Assembly (NCBI GenBank): GCA_024734495.1
Contig: JALMQS010000615.1
Location: forward strand, 341,173 to 405,172
Origin: Forficula auricularia
Taxonomy: Eukaryota; Arthropoda; Insecta; Dermaptera; Forficulidae
Length of the DNA: 64,000 nt
Direction of reading: 5' to 3'
A program made the position numbers and the translations under genes. The notes under the pieces are model-generated. The model was not told where the DNA came from and made no database searches. It was given only the letters and a program-made list of their open reading frames with translations. How positions within the stretch are numbered: position 1 is the stretch's first letter; each line of letters opens with the position of its first letter. This document shows, piece by piece, positions 42,756 to 54,755 of the stretch.

Positions 42756-44525
42756 TATTGAAAGACGGTCCATAAATTATTTAAATTTTATTCAAATTCC
42801 GACGTTTCGGAGACTTTTTCTCTCCTTTTTCAGAACATTGAATAGTTAGTTATTGATTGCTGAGTACCTATAACTCGGCTTCCATTTGTCTCTCTTTTCA
42901 GTGATAACAACAATATTACAATACTTTTCAACATTATAAGTGTCATCATCATTGAGTATACAGTCCTATGACTGGTTTGATGCAACAATCCGTCTCCACT
43001 CGACTCTGTCCCCCGCCAGCTGTTTGACCTCTCTAAATGTCTGGCATCCCATATCCCCAATTATTTGGTTGAAATATTCTAATCTGGGTCTTCCCCTTCC
43101 CCTTTTCTTTCCCACCTCCCCCTCCAAGATATCCCTAAGCAGTCCCCCATGTCTCAGTGTGTGCCCCATCATCTGACCTCTTCTCTTCTTCAGACTCTTC
43201 CACAAGGTTCTTCTTTCTCCGATTCTTCCAAGAACTTCTTCATTTGTAATTTTATCCATCCATTTGATTTGATATTCATCATTCTTCTGTAGCACCACAT
43301 TTCGAAAGCCTCTAATCTCTTTCTCTCCGCTTCTCTAATTGTCCAGGTTTCACACCCGTACATGGCTATGCTCCATACATATGTCTTCAATAGCAACTTC
43401 CTGTTTTCTAAGCTGATTGAGGAGGAGCATAGTAGTTTTTGTTTTGAATTAAACCCCATTTTTGCTTGGGCAATTCTTGATTTAATTTCGTTTTTGCTCC
43501 TCCCATCCCATGTTATTTTACTTCCTAGGTAGCGGAATTCCTTAACTCCTTCTAGGTTTTCTTGGTTAATTTTGATGCATTCCTGTCTCGTTTGTTCTTT
43601 TTTTGTATATACTAGGACCTTGGTTTTATTCTTGTTTATTTTCATTTTGATTTCTTCTATTAGGATTTGGTTAATTCCATTCAGGGCGTCCTCTAATTCT
43701 TTTTATTGCTTCCTAGAAGGGCAATGTCATCGGCAAATCTTAACATAGCGATCTTTTGACCTTGGATTTCGATACCTGTATCAATTTTGTCTTTGAATTC
43801 TTTAATCGCTTCTTCTATGTATAAGTTGAAAATCATGGGTGACAGCACACATCCTTGTCTTACACCTTTTTTTATTTTGGCTTCTCTTTGTTCATCACCA
43901 ATATTTATAATTGCCGTCTGGTTTTGATATAGATTGTAGATTAGTCTTCTCTCCCTGAATTTTATTCCCGCCTGTTTTAATATTTTAAACATAATTTCCC
44001 AATTGACGTTATCGAATGCTTTTTCTAGGTCTATGAATCCGATGTAGACAGATTCTTCCCTGATAAAAGCTCTTTCTATTATTAGTCTAAGAGAGAGAAT
44101 TGCTTCTCGGGTGCCTCTGTTTCTTCTAAAGCCGAACTGGTCTTCCCCCAGATTTTCTTCATCTCTTTGTTCTATTCTTCTTTGGATTATTTTGGTTAGG
44201 ATTTTGGAGGCATGTGAGGTTAGGCTAATGGTCCTGAAATTTTCACATTTATCCGCGCCTGTCTTTTTGGGAAGTGTGACTATTTTGTTTTTTTGGAAAG
44301 TGTACATTATATTATTAGTTGACTAAGTACACTTATAATATAATTTTGAAAAGTATTGTAATATTGTTGTTATCACTGAAAAGAGAGGCAAATGGGAGCC
44401 GAGTTATAGGTACTCAGCAATCAATAACTATTCAATACCCTGAAGAAGAAGAGAAAAAAGGTCTCCGATACGTCGGAATTTGAATAAAATTTAAATAATT
44501 TATGGACTGCCTTTCATTATAACCT
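42756..44525. repeat. Inverted arms flanking an RTE LINE
   Basis: The left arm (42756-42945) and right arm (44330-44525) are inverted copies of about 190 bp sharing AACTCGGCTTCCATTTG and ATTCCGACGTTTCGGAGAC. The arms contain a decayed hammerhead-like layout (CTGAAGA, stem, CCGA-ACGTCGG) and resemble PLE ends. The LINE sits where the centre of the palindrome would be. Confidence 0.7.
42945..44310 (-). pseudogene. RTE-type LINE, 5'-truncated, frameshifted
   Basis: On the minus strand: NFRTISLTSHASKILTKI, GEDQFGFRRNRGTREAI, YIGFIDLEKAFDNVNW (RT motif A), KGVRQGCVLSPMIFN (motif B) and LRFADDIALLG (motif C). After a frameshift near 43695 come VKEFRYLGSKITWDGRS and YGCETWTIREAERKRLEAFE. After a second near 43250 come KWMDKITNEEVLGRIGERR and RGRGRPRLEYFNQI. 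The tail reads GATGATGAC. The endonuclease domain is absent. Closest relative in the window: the fragment at 26250-26573. Confidence 0.87.
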
Positions 44526-44839
44526 ACTTATTTCACTTACCAGTCCGTCTTTCTAAGAAAATAAATAAAATTAATTAATTGATGATATTGTTGCGTTATT
44601 TATTGAATTATTAAAAAAATATAGATAATTAGTATTTAATAATTAATTAATTAATTTGTTTACAGAAAGAATTTATTTATTCCTATATTTATTTACATTT
44701 TAATTAATTAGATTATAGCTACTTTTAACAATATATAAATAAATTATTTAAAATATGTTTAAGAGAACCATCTGTAGATTATTTATTATTATTTTTCTAT
44801 CTATGACTGAATCCAGATACCCCATACTATATATATTTA
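44526..44839. other. AT-rich DNA
   Basis: No gene or element end recognised. Confidence 0.5.
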
Positions 44840-45658
44840 TCTAGATTAATTTGCCGCAACGCTGACGTAATGCTGCCGTCAGGGAGCGCTGATGCCGTCT
44901 TTGCGGCAAATTTGAAATATAATTGTAATTGAAAATCGAATTTTGGAATGAAAGACTCCAATTGATTTTAAATTAAGAAACATTAAATTTATTGATAATT
45001 ATCCCCCCCCCCTCACCACTCAAAAATTAAATATTAAATTCGCTTTTCTTTGCGCACGGAAAATAAATTAATCACATCTTATTTGATTTATATTTTATAT
45101 ATTATTTGTTTATTTTTTAAAAATTTGCCACTTTTTTATAATTTATTAAAAATCTAAATTTTGTTATTCTTATTTTTTGATTTTTACAAAATTGAACGAC
45201 TTAAGACACGCATGCCCGTATGGGTTTCTCATGGCAATACTGGAGGGAGCAGCCTGTCATACAAACACCTGATTGATCTCTTTTAAATATTTGGAGCCTT
45301 ATATCGATTATCGATCCCAAATTTAAAAAAAAATGATATAATATAATTCTCCTCCTCACACGATCCCACTTATTTAAATAAATCTACATATTTCCACACA
45401 AAAAATATCACAATGCTGTAGGTTATAGAAAAAAAATACTACCAGATTCATATCTAGAGCCTCATTTCTGTAGCTGTGTCAGGACGAAAATGAGGTGAAA
45501 CTTTTAAGAGACTATGTATTTTCGGGAGTTTACAGGTATACATTTGGAGTGTGTTTTTTAAGAGGAATAAAATTTTTGGACCGAGACGCTGCCCGCCAGG
45601 GCACCAGCCCGGAGGGCCGAGCTTCGAGGGCGTGCCGAAGGCACGCACGAAAAGCTCG
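44840..45658 (+). mobile_element. Helitron family B, complete copy
   Basis: 5' end A|TCTAGATTAATTTGCCGC. The 3' hairpin GCGTGCCGAAGGCACGC is followed by ACGAAAAGCTCG|T. It is 819 bp and non-autonomous. The inverted sister copy at 13431-14095 is also followed by T. The terminus CTCG departs from CTRR at one position. Confidence 0.8.
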
Positions 45659-45718
45659 TATATGATAATTAAAGAATAGAAGATTGTAAAATGCTCATTC
45701 TGATGATATAATGTTTGT

Positions 45719-45757
45719 GACTATAGTTTCGAAGGTTCGACCATCATCATCAGTATT
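45719..45757 (-). ncRNA. Hammerhead-like motif, variant helix II
   Basis: Minus strand CTGATGATGATGGTCGAACC, then TTCGAAACTATAGTC. The core is intact but helix II is weaker than in other copies. Confidence 0.5.
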
Positions 45758-45798
45758 TTTATTTAAAAATATTCTATCTGTTTTATCTAATTAAAAAG

Positions 45799-45835
45799 AC
45801 TGATAATGAAGTTAAATCTTCGAAAATATAATCTC
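45799..45835 (+). ncRNA. Decayed hammerhead-like motif
   Basis: CTGATAATGAAG...CTTCGAAAATATAATC: the core G of CTGATGA and the helix III pairing are mutated, so it is probably inactive. Confidence 0.45.
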
Positions 45836-46057
45836 TAATAAATAAATTATTATATATATTCATTAGATATATGTTGATTTGCATCAATCAGAGGACAACA
45901 TCAGTTGAGAAAAGAACTAACTGATTCTGATCTGATTTTGGAAATTTAAATATTCGATATTGGTAGCAAATAAATATCTTCGAGATTATTTAGGTAATTT
46001 ATTAAAAGTAACTATAAGTAGAAGTTTTGAGGTCGGCATCAGGAAGACAACCAATAA

Positions 46058-47473
46058 AACCAACTCAGACCCGTCGTTAGTTATATAAACTCATCAATAA
46101 CGAAACTTGCAAAAAAACTAAACAGCATTTTTCGAGAAAGAACAAAATTCAAAGCTGAACATTCTATTAAAAACTCAATCGAACTTATAGACAAAATTAA
46201 AGATATTAAAATTCCTAATAATGCGAAGCTTCTATCCTTAGATATCACGAGCCTTTTCACTAATATACCGCCAAACGAAACAAAACAGTTAGTAGACAAA
46301 ATTATTTTCAGGTCAGTTGGCCTAAACAACCTGGAAAAAATGGATCTAAGCAGTCTGGTCCACACATGTATCAACCACAATTTCTTTCAATTTGGGACAA
46401 AATTTTATGAACAAAGGGAGGGATTATCAATAGGATCTCCATTGTCCCCGTTATTAGCAGAAATATTCTTAAATGATTTTGAAAATAAATTCCTTGACAA
46501 TGAAAAATATTCAAAAAACATTATATACTATTATCGATACGTAGATGATATAATTTTACTATGGGGGGGAACAAATAGACAATTAGACACATTTATAGAA
46601 TATATAAATAATCTTCATGAGAAAATTAAATTCACAGTAGAGAAAGAAAAAGAGAAAATACTAAATTTTTTAGATTTAAAAATAAACATCTCCGGAAATA
46701 AGCACACCTTTGAAATTTATAGAAAACCCACAGCTACTGACATTGTAATACATAAAAATTCTTGTAGACCAATGTCACATAAACACGCAGCCTTCCATTC
46801 AATGATACATAGACTAATAAATATACCTTTATCAGAAAAAGCATATTCACAGGAATTAGAGACAATTAAAGAAATCGCGGTAAATAATGGGTACGAAGCA
46901 AGCCTTATAGACCAAATGTTAAATAAAAAAATTGAAAAATTAACCCTGGAATCAGTATATTCACAAAAGAATGAAAAAGAAAAAGAAAATCCTAGAATAG
47001 TTCTTCCATATTATGGACAAATTTCGGAAAAATTAAAACAAAAAATGAAAAAATTAGGGTTCAAAACAGTATTCAAAACTCCAATTACTCTAGGAAAAGA
47101 TTTAGGTTCAAATAAAAAAGACAAATTACCAAATATAGAAAAAGAAGGGGTTTATAGTTTGAAATGCAAAGATTGCGAAGCAATATATGTGGGAAAAACC
47201 GAGAGAAATCTGAAAATTCGACTAAATGAACACATAAGAGATTATAAAAATAAAAAGTACGAAAATTCTTTTGCAGAACATTTAAATTCAAACAATCACT
47301 CCTTCCCAGAAGGTATTAGATTAATAAAAGGAGAAAAGAACCCGAAATTGATTAGCGCAATCGAATCTTTAGAAATTTTGAAGTCATTCAATAGAAATTC
47401 CGAACTCTGTTTAAACAATCAAATTGAACTATCCAATAGTAATCTACTTAAGATGTTTGCTAACAAAAGATAA
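46058..47473 (+). CDS. PLE reverse transcriptase with GIY-YIG endonuclease (5'-truncated)
   Basis: An uninterrupted frame of 471 codons, open from 46058; the first internal ATG is at 46340. In order: LRPVVSYINSSITKLAKKLN, LLSLDITSLFTNIP (RT motif A), GLSIGSPLSPLLAEIFLN (motif B), YYRYVDDIILLW (catalytic YVDD), YRKPTATDIVIHKNS with HKHAAFHSMIHRL (PLE thumb region), and GVYSLKCKDCEAIYVGKTER (GIY-YIG nuclease) with RLNEHIRD. The enzyme copies element RNA and nicks target DNA. A stop at 46055 and the loss of the upstream RT fingers show truncation. The remaining reading frame has no defects, which suggests a recent insertion. Confidence 0.92.
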   Translation, partial: NQLRPVVSYINSSITKLAKKLNSIFRERTKFKAEHSIKNSIELIDKIKDIKIPNNAKLLSLDITSLFTNIPPNETKQLVDKIIFRSVGLNNLEKMDLSSLVHTCINHNFFQFGTKFYEQREGLSIGSPLSPLLAEIFLNDFENKFLDNEKYSKNIIYYYRYVDDIILLWGGTNRQLDTFIEYINNLHEKIKFTVEKEKEKILNFLDLKINISGNKHTFEIYRKPTATDIVIHKNSCRPMSHKHAAFHSMIHRLINIPLSEKAYSQELETIKEIAVNNGYEASLIDQMLNKKIEKLTLESVYSQKNEKEKENPRIVLPYYGQISEKLKQKMKKLGFKTVFKTPITLGKDLGSNKKDKLPNIEKEGVYSLKCKDCEAIYVGKTERNLKIRLNEHIRDYKNKKYENSFAEHLNSNNHSFPEGIRLIKGEKNPKLISAIESLEILKSFNRNSELCLNNQIELSNSNLLKMFANKR

Positions 47474-47660
47474 AAAGGAAAAAAGGAAAAATTCCTCCTT
47501 TCTAAGAAGAAAGGAGAAAGGGAAACATATTGTTATATTTGAATGTGAGCCCAGATAGAGTGTCTTTATTAGTTCCTAGCCCTCCAGCAGTGACGAAAGA
47601 ACACCAAGTTTTCAATATCCATATGATATTGACTCCATGAAAAACATTTATAATTGAAGA

Positions 47661-47702
47661 AAGACTGATGATGAAGACCAAGTCTTCGAAACTATAGTCT
47701 CA
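47661..47702 (+). ncRNA. Hammerhead-like motif, right end of PLE
   Basis: Identical core to 32497-32538: CTGATGA, GAAGACCAAGTCTTC, GAAACTATAGTC. Confidence 0.7.
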
Positions 47703-47927
47703 AACAAATAAATAATATATATACAGATATATCATCTTGAGATATATGTGTATATGTTTATTTGCATCAAGCAGAGGAAATTGACAATGTGTACAAACAA
47801 GAATAAAAATTAATTAAATTGTTACCTACTGATTGTTTTCTTATTATTATAAAAATAATTAGATTTTAATAATTAATTAATTAATTTTGTTTACATAATA
47901 ATTTGATAATATTTATTTTGTTTTTAG

Positions 47928-47979
47928 AAACATCGAGACCACGAGATTATCTGCCTACCACTCTCACTCTAATCTGATT
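47928..47979 (+). other. Weak candidate exon
   Basis: Acceptor TTTTGTTTTTAG|AAACATC and donor CTGATT|GTAAGT enclose 52 bp open in one frame (NIETTRLSAYHSHSNLI). Good splice signals but too short to be sure. Confidence 0.25.
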
Positions 47980-48830
47980 GTAAGTTTTACCTAGGTACCT
48001 CATTATTTATTTAATTTAACTATATATACTAAAACCACCATGTAAATATCAAAAATTAAATTTTGACCCACACATTTCTAAGCAATTTCATTAAATTTGA
48101 AGGGAATTTCGACACTTTGTCCGAATGAATATTGAATCGCCTATTTAGTTACAATTTCTGGAACATCGCCATTTAATACAGTCAATGTGTCCTCAAAACG
48201 GCCTCTAACAGGAAAGTTTTGGAGTAGTTTTGATTCCTTCCATTCTATATGTTTTTGGGGGTACAAAATCCGAATCTGAGGTTCGTTAACAAAATTTCGT
48301 TACCCAACAATGAAAAAATGAAAAAAAAATAAAAGGTAAATCTAATTTTTTGGTTATATCTCGGAAATTATAAACTTTTCGTAAATAACCCTCCTATTTA
48401 AAATGAAAGTACATAAAATTTCTCACAAATTACACTATTTAGGTTTTTTTTTCTCCGACGAACCCTTGACAGATCGGTTTCTCGACTCAAAACACCCTAA
48501 TACGTGATTTTAATCAAACTCCTTAGAGCTGTTTTCGGTACAAAAATTGCTCATTAAATAAATAGTATAAAATATTGTTGAAAATAAATAAACTAATTAA
48601 TTATTTTTTTCTAATTAAAAATCCAAATGACTGAAAAAAAAAAAATTGACTAAGTAATTATTTATTGAAATTGAAAACTAACAATAATACAATAAATAAA
48701 GTAACAATGAATTCATTAACCAGGCGTACCTATTGATTAAATAAATTATTTATTGACACACCCACTTGTTAATAATTAATTTAATTAAGGAAAAAAACTA
48801 TCATATTAAACATAGATTTCCATTTAAAAA
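47980..48830. other. No recognised gene
   Basis: Mostly AT-rich, with no element end found. Confidence 0.45.
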
Positions 48831-49175
48831 ACAGAACTAGACATTGAAATACCCTTGAAAGCTTGTTCTAGGTAAACAAACTATAGCGTAGTTTAGTTTC
48901 CCCCTCCGATATAAATAAACTTTTATTTGAAACTTTTTTCCATATAATGCACTGTTTTTGAATTATAAGGCTGTCTCAAGATAAAAAACTCATCCGATAT
49001 ATGTAAATAGAATAGTTACTTAATGACTTTTGAGCCTGGGTAGGAAATCTTTCAATTATTGAAAGCTCCAAAAATAATATATTAGGGATACCCATAGAAA
49101 CATATATATAATTTTTTTCATATAATGAACTGTTTTCGAGTTATAAGACTGTCTCAAGATAAAAAACTCACCCTG
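48831..49175. mobile_element. Two mariner-type MITE end fragments
   Basis: 48831-48996 (AAACAGAACTAGACATTG to CTCATCCGA|TA) and 49100-49175 (to ACTCACCCTG|TA) are the same terminal sequence as in the large element 59370-61164. Each is followed by TA. Confidence 0.65.
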
Positions 49176-49286
49176 TATATAAAATTAAGGTTTTGTCTGC
49201 ACATTGGGGTGCTGGTATGGGTGGGGGTCCAGCGAGTGAGCCCCCTAACTAGCAAGAGGAACGCCGAAGGCGGACCTTGCAGCTAG
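49176..49286 (+). mobile_element. Helitron family A internal-deletion remnant
   Basis: AAAATTAAGGTTTTGTCTGC from the 5' end is fused to the 3' hairpin CGCCGAAGGCG with CTTGCAGCTAG|T. It is only about 110 bp. Confidence 0.7.
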
Positions 49287-50612
49287 TATATATACTAAAA
49301 TTGTTCATTCAATAGTATAAGATTAAATAAAGTTGATATAAATTGTTTATAATTCAAGATATTTAATATTTAATATGTGTTTTAAGAGTCCTTTTTAGCG
49401 AAGAGGAGCCAAAAGCTGAGAGATTTCCTTTGGGGATTCCCCCTTTATATATACCTTCGGGGTTTGATTAAAATGGGTTTGTTTGTTCTCTACAGCCGAG
49501 CAAGATATCATCAATATTTAATCGGTTAACGGGGGGTGGGGCGGCGTGGGGGCATGGGGGCTTTTTCTTTGACATTTGCACATTCAGACCCTGCCCCTCC
49601 AAACCCCCCATCCCCCAAAACCCCTACCTTTTTCTTTTGAATGGTGTTCATTTGTTAATTACATTTATTATTTAATTTCAAAGCGAGCCCTCTTTATATA
49701 TTCACGTTTATTTATTTATTTATTTTTATTTTCAATTAATTTAAAAGTTATTTCGAATAAAATTAAACACTTTTATTACTTATATAGGTATATATATCAA
49801 TAAATTTAGCATATTTTTTTCTCTTTAAAATATATATATATATATTTATTTCCAATTAAATGGGATTTTTCTCTATTTTATTTATTTATTTATTAAAAAT
49901 AAAAAAATATAAATGAATAAATGAAAGAAACGTCAAGGGAGGTTCTTTTTTGTTTTTTTGGATTTTTCTTTTATTTATTTTTTTTTATTTTTTTTTTACA
50001 TGCTACATTTATTTATTTTATCATAAAACATTTTTTCAATTTAATTTCAAATTCAAATCTCTAACTTTTTTTTTAATTAAACGTGTGTTGTATTTAATGG
50101 AAAAAACGATGAATTGGTATATTGGTATATATTGGATATTTAAATGAAAGAAAAAATATGATTTCCAAAAATATATTCATTAGAGTTATTATAATTAGAT
50201 ATAATATGTATTATATAATAATAATCAATCAATATATTTTTAATTAAATTCCTCCAATTAAAAATTAAAATAAATTTATTAACAATGTCAACAATTTTAT
50301 TCTTCATTATATGACAACAATTAACGAAATAATTAGAAATTTTAATTGAATTTACTTTAATCATTTGATTATAATTGGTCTTATATAGTAGGTATAATTA
50401 GCACCTGGAATCCCGAGAATTTCGGCTGGAATTCCGCTCGGTAAAAACCGACCAAAATGATTTTTCTTTTCAAAGTTGAGACCCCTAGTTAAATTGATTT
50501 CTCGTCCTCGAAAATGGTCAAAAAAGTTTGTTTAATCAAAATCGTTTGATGTGTGTTTTTGAGATAAATAAATAATCTATCATTATTTATACACCATATA
50601 CATATATATACC

Positions 50613-50640
<28 letters not shown>
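49287..50640. other. Low-complexity AT-rich DNA
   Basis: Opposed G-rich (49530-49560) and C-rich (49590-49630) tracts, then long A/T sequence. (TA)n at 49832-49848 and 50608-50640. The short frames here are Phe/Tyr-rich products of low complexity. Confidence 0.55.
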
Positions 50641-50643
<3 letters not shown>

Positions 50644-50744
50644 CGGTTTCTCGAAAACGTCTCTAACGATTTCGCTAAAAATTGGTGTACTTATCAAGTG
50701 TCATGAGTAATTAAGCTATTTAGAGGCAAAAGTTAGCGAGCTTG
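50641..50744 (+). mobile_element. Helitron 3' portion, family C type
   Basis: AATCGGTTTCTCGAAAACG and GATTTCGCT lead to the hairpin GCGAGCTTGGCTCGC, then TGCTCCATGCAC|T. The 5' end is lost in the preceding TA repeat. Confidence 0.6.
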
Positions 50745-50813
50745 GCTCGCTGCTCCATGCACTAATTGCTTTAATTAAGAAAAAAAGATTCGAATTAAAG
50801 TATAAAATATAGT

Positions 50814-51653
50814 ACCTGGAGCCACCGAGCGATGCATGGTAACCAAATTAAAAAAAATACAAATATATATAATACATGCCCCCTGGACCCCTCCCCCCGA
50901 AACCACGCACCTCGCCCCCAGCACTGCATCCCCACCGCCACCCCCACTCCGGCCCACCCCAACCCTGCCCCCACCCCGGATCCCCCACAACTGCACCCCA
51001 CCTCCTGCATCTCCCACATCCACCCCACCCCGCACCCAGTTTTTGCATTTCTAGCTTTCTAGTGGTCCACAGTTATGTGTATATAGGTATATAAATAAAT
51101 TCGGTATAATATTTTTTTAAATTAAATTTCAGGAAAATAATAATAAAAAAAAATAAGGATAGGATCTGAAATAAAAACATAAAATTAAATAAGATTTGTT
51201 TCCAAGTTATATAAAAAAATGCCACTTCAACCACTTTATTTGTAAACACACCTGTTTTGTTATGAATCCACCTGTAATGTTATGATTTAGACACCTGTTA
51301 ATTAAAAAAAAAACAAATAATTCCTAATTTTAATATAATATAATAATATTTGTTATATCCTATTAGTGGGTTTTAAAATTAAAAAAACAATTAATAAATA
51401 AAAGATAATTAAAAAAAATGTAAACAAACTTTTTTATTGAGATTTTCATCTATAAATAATTACTTTAATTAAGAAAAATCAATTAAGATGAAATTTGTCG
51501 AGGTCCAGACCTAGCCAGATCGCTTTCTCATCCTCAAAACTTGTTAATAGAGTTGGTTTCATCAAAATCGGTAGAGCCGTTTTCAAAATAGAACTAAGAT
51601 GCAAACAATCAAACAAATATTGAAACAATTTTTGCTCGTTTAATAAGAGTAGA
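50814..51653 (-). mobile_element. Helitron family C, copy 2
   Basis: Minus-strand 5' end TCTACTCTTATTAAACGAGC at 51653. A C-rich (plus strand) tract at 50880-51035. The 3' hairpin ACCATGCATCGCTCGGT is followed by GGCTCCAGGTAC|T. It lacks the SINE of the sister copy at 17664-18662. Confidence 0.68.
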
Positions 51654-52230
51654 ATAGAATACAAGAATTGCTATAATTTAATAGTAAGTAGGTTTACATG
51701 ATGTTGCATTTGAAGTATTAACAAGAATTTCGTTTTAGAATATTTCCTAACAAATAAGAATATAAATGGAAATTCAACTATTTCTAATTGCGGTCTTTTA
51801 TTTATATTTTATTTCAATTTCAATTCTTAGCTATTATTTCAACCATTTTTTCAAACGATTTTTATTTATTTTCTAAATAACAGTTTCAGCCCTCATCCAT
51901 TCTCATCCCCTCTTTTTTTTTATTTTTTTAAATAAATAAAAAATTAAATTTTTTTGAAAATAAACACTCAAAATGAGGCAGAAGGTCAAAATTGAAGATT
52001 CTAGTTTGATCCAAAGGTCTAGAATCTTCATTTTTGACCTTCCGACAAATTTTGGGTGTTTATTTTCAAAAAATTTTAAACGAAAATGTCAAAAATTGTA
52101 ATTTTTTATAAGAAAAATAGCAATTTTTTCGTTTAAAATTTTTTGAAAATAAACACCCAAAATGAGGAGAAAGGTCAAAAATGAAGATTTTAGACATTTG
52201 GACCAAATTCAACCTCATCATTAAATTCTA
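51654..52230 (-). repeat. Flank shared with 17120-17663
   Basis: Extends the inverted homology beyond the Helitron. Includes CAGCCCTCATCCATTCTCAT, which recurs a third time near 52550. Confidence 0.65.
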
Positions 52231-53312
52231 GTTGCCACAAAGGTATTCAGTGAAATGCGTTTTAAATAGTAAGAACCCGTTTTTACTGTACATATTCACG
52301 TATACATATTTACGTATTAACAATGTCAATAATTTCATTCTTTAATATTTCATAAAATTGAATTATATTCTTATATAATTAGAAATTCAATTATTTATAA
52401 TTGTTCTTTTATTTATATTATTAAATTTAATTAATTAATTGTTATCTTTTATTTCAACAATTCTCAATTATTCAATAAAAACAAGCTCAAATTATATATT
52501 AGAAAAATATCTACTTAACCGATTTTTATTTATTTTCTAAATAACAGTTTCAGCCCTCATCCATTCTCATCCCCTCTTTTTTTTTTGCTAAACTCCCTCT
52601 GATCTCTGTCAAACTTCTACTAGTAAAATATTGAATTAAGGTAAATATTCTGTGTTTTGCGACTCCAAAAACCAATTTTATCAAAGATCAAAGGACCCGA
52701 TTCTTTCTTTCTCGAACGCCGTTTGACTTTTTGAACCCCCCCCCCCTACTCTAACCCCTCTATGGTAATGGAATTTTTTAAAACCCTTGAAATACATTTA
52801 ACCCAAATATCAAAAGAAACTTGTGTTGTCATATTTGCCGTCCCTCTAGTTCTGGCCTAAAACATTTATTTCGCTATTTTTCAGCCCGGGCAAGTTTTTA
52901 AATTATTCCTACATAATACAATCAAATAGCATAAGTACTATATCTCAATAGAAATTTACATTGTTGATTTTTATCGAACTTAACAATACAAAAGATATCT
53001 TTTGAATTCAAAAATGTGTTGTTTTTTATGTCTCTTTGTTGTGAATGATCTAGCTATTAAGTCGGACAAGTGCGAGTTGGGCTCGTATTTCGAGGGTTTA
53101 GTTTAAGAAGATTTATTTATTTTTTAAGTCTTATTCCTGGTAAAATATCAAATTTAACTATTACTATTTAATATTTGAAAAATATATAAATAATATTTAG
53201 TATAATTATATATTTCTAGGAATTTTTAAAATACTACTTTTTTGAGTTTAATTTCATTATAATTTATTGTTTTCGATAATCTTGACAAATATTAAACTAT
53301 ATATAATAATAA
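52231..53312. other. No recognised gene
   Basis: 52510-52640 repeats part of 51850-51960. A C-run lies at 52736-52746. Otherwise AT-rich. Confidence 0.45.
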
Positions 53313-53880
53313 GTGGCTGGAGCACCGAGCGATGCTCGGTAACTTTTTCCCTCTAAATAGCTTAAGGTTCAAATTTCAAGGCTCTCCGATTTACCGAAGT
53401 CGATATATAAATGATTAAAATATTTATTTTACGACACTCCTAAATTACACCCCCTTCCTTTATTTCAATCGGATTAAAATCGACATATACACGACTAATA
53501 ACTCATAACACTTGATAAGTACACCAATTAAAAAAAAAATCGGTACTGCGGTTTTTGAGAAAAAAAAAATGAAAAATCTTTAATGTAAATGTCCATTTCC
53601 GCTGTTCCGATTTCAACCAAAAGCTTGATCTACTCGATCGAGCTTAAGTTTCGAATTTCGTAGCTCTGAGATTTATGGTTGAGAAACTCAGGGGAAGGGT
53701 ACATTTTTACGTACGTAAACATCAACTTCCGGTACTTCTATTTTAGCCAAAATCTTGTTATACTTTTGCAGGCTCTAGATAGCTTAAGTTTCAAATTTCT
53801 GCGACTTGGAAAAACTGAAAAAATTCCGAAATTTTCTCATTTTGAGGCGCGTAGAAAAATTTCCACAACACAGATTTGAG
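53313..53880 (-). mobile_element. Helitron 3' portion, family C type
   Basis: Minus strand: ACCGAGCATCGCTCGGT, then GCTCCAGCCAC|T. The body includes CCGATTTCAACC-like and AAAACCGCAGTACC phrases. The 5' end is unclear, so the right limit is approximate. Confidence 0.55.
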
Positions 53881-54755
53881 GGAAAACTTAGGGTAGTAAT
53901 ATTGGAATACCAATAAAGGTATTCCAGCAATAAAATCTTTACCGGGAATTATTTCCTGTTTATGCCATTTTTTCACGTAATTTACCTGGATTATTAAGGC
54001 TAATTATAATTTAAATATATCTAAAATAAATTTATTTCTAATTAGTTTAATAAATTTGATTGTTTAGGTAATTGTAATAATGTAAAATAGATTTATTGAC
54101 ATTGTTGTTGATGTATTTCTTTATTTTAATTTTTATGCTCGTAAAAATAGCAAAAAGACCTACTTTTCTTGACCTTTAACGTTTTTCTCTTTCCCCCTAT
54201 CTCAATAATTTTCCCTTTTCCCATTTACATAGCCATAGTCATTCTAAGCAGGAGAATCTTTGGTCTATAAAGAGATTTAAATAATTATATTATTCTTTTA
54301 ACAATGCTCAATCATATTTTGTCCTTAAACAAGAAGTTTTTGTATTATTTCCGTCCCAGACGTTTCTAATATTCATAGATATTGACTCGAGGGATGTTTT
54401 TTTTTTTGAATGACCATGGGGAAACCTTGCAGGGTAACAAAAACAAGGTCTGCTCTTCGTAGTCTAGGCCAGGGCAAACCCTGGACAAGCAATTAATTAT
54501 TACTACGAGACAGAGAGAGAGAACCGTCCGTTTTATTTTTTTCACCGAAACTATACTAACTACTTCACATCAATTTAAAGAAAATCAATAATTACACACA
54601 CAAAAAACCTTCATTTTTTATTTAGATTAGTGAGAAATCAAAAGAAAATTCATTTTTATCTAAGGCGGAAATTCGCTTGCTGTTTACATCTTTACAACCT
54701 TCAATCCTTCAAGATTCAGATCGTGAATTGTCCGGTACTACTCATCTCTTTTGGA
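53881..54755. other. No recognised gene
   Basis: AT-rich, with GAGA repeats near 54510. Nothing diagnostic. Confidence 0.45.

Larger units (their letters stand above)
45670..47790 (+). mobile_element. Penelope-like element, longest copy
   Basis: Left part (45670-45910) has two inverted PLE termini with hammerhead-like motifs. The body (46037-47480) encodes RT and GIY-YIG. The right terminus (47500-47790) carries a third motif and the outer GCATCAAGCAGAGG. No clear target duplication was identified. The 5' part of the coding region is lost. Confidence 0.85.

Noticed and set aside
46340..47473. Telomerase-like reverse transcriptase
   Set aside because: PLE RTs are related to telomerase, but the fused GIY-YIG domain and terminal repeats identify a Penelope-like element.
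47928..47979. Further exon of the nested plus-strand gene
   Set aside because: Splice signals are good, but 52 bp with one open frame is within chance. Kept only as a low-confidence feature.
49576..50147. Phe/Tyr/Leu-rich frames suggesting membrane proteins
   Set aside because: The hydrophobicity results from extreme T-richness. No start context, splice signals or homology is visible.
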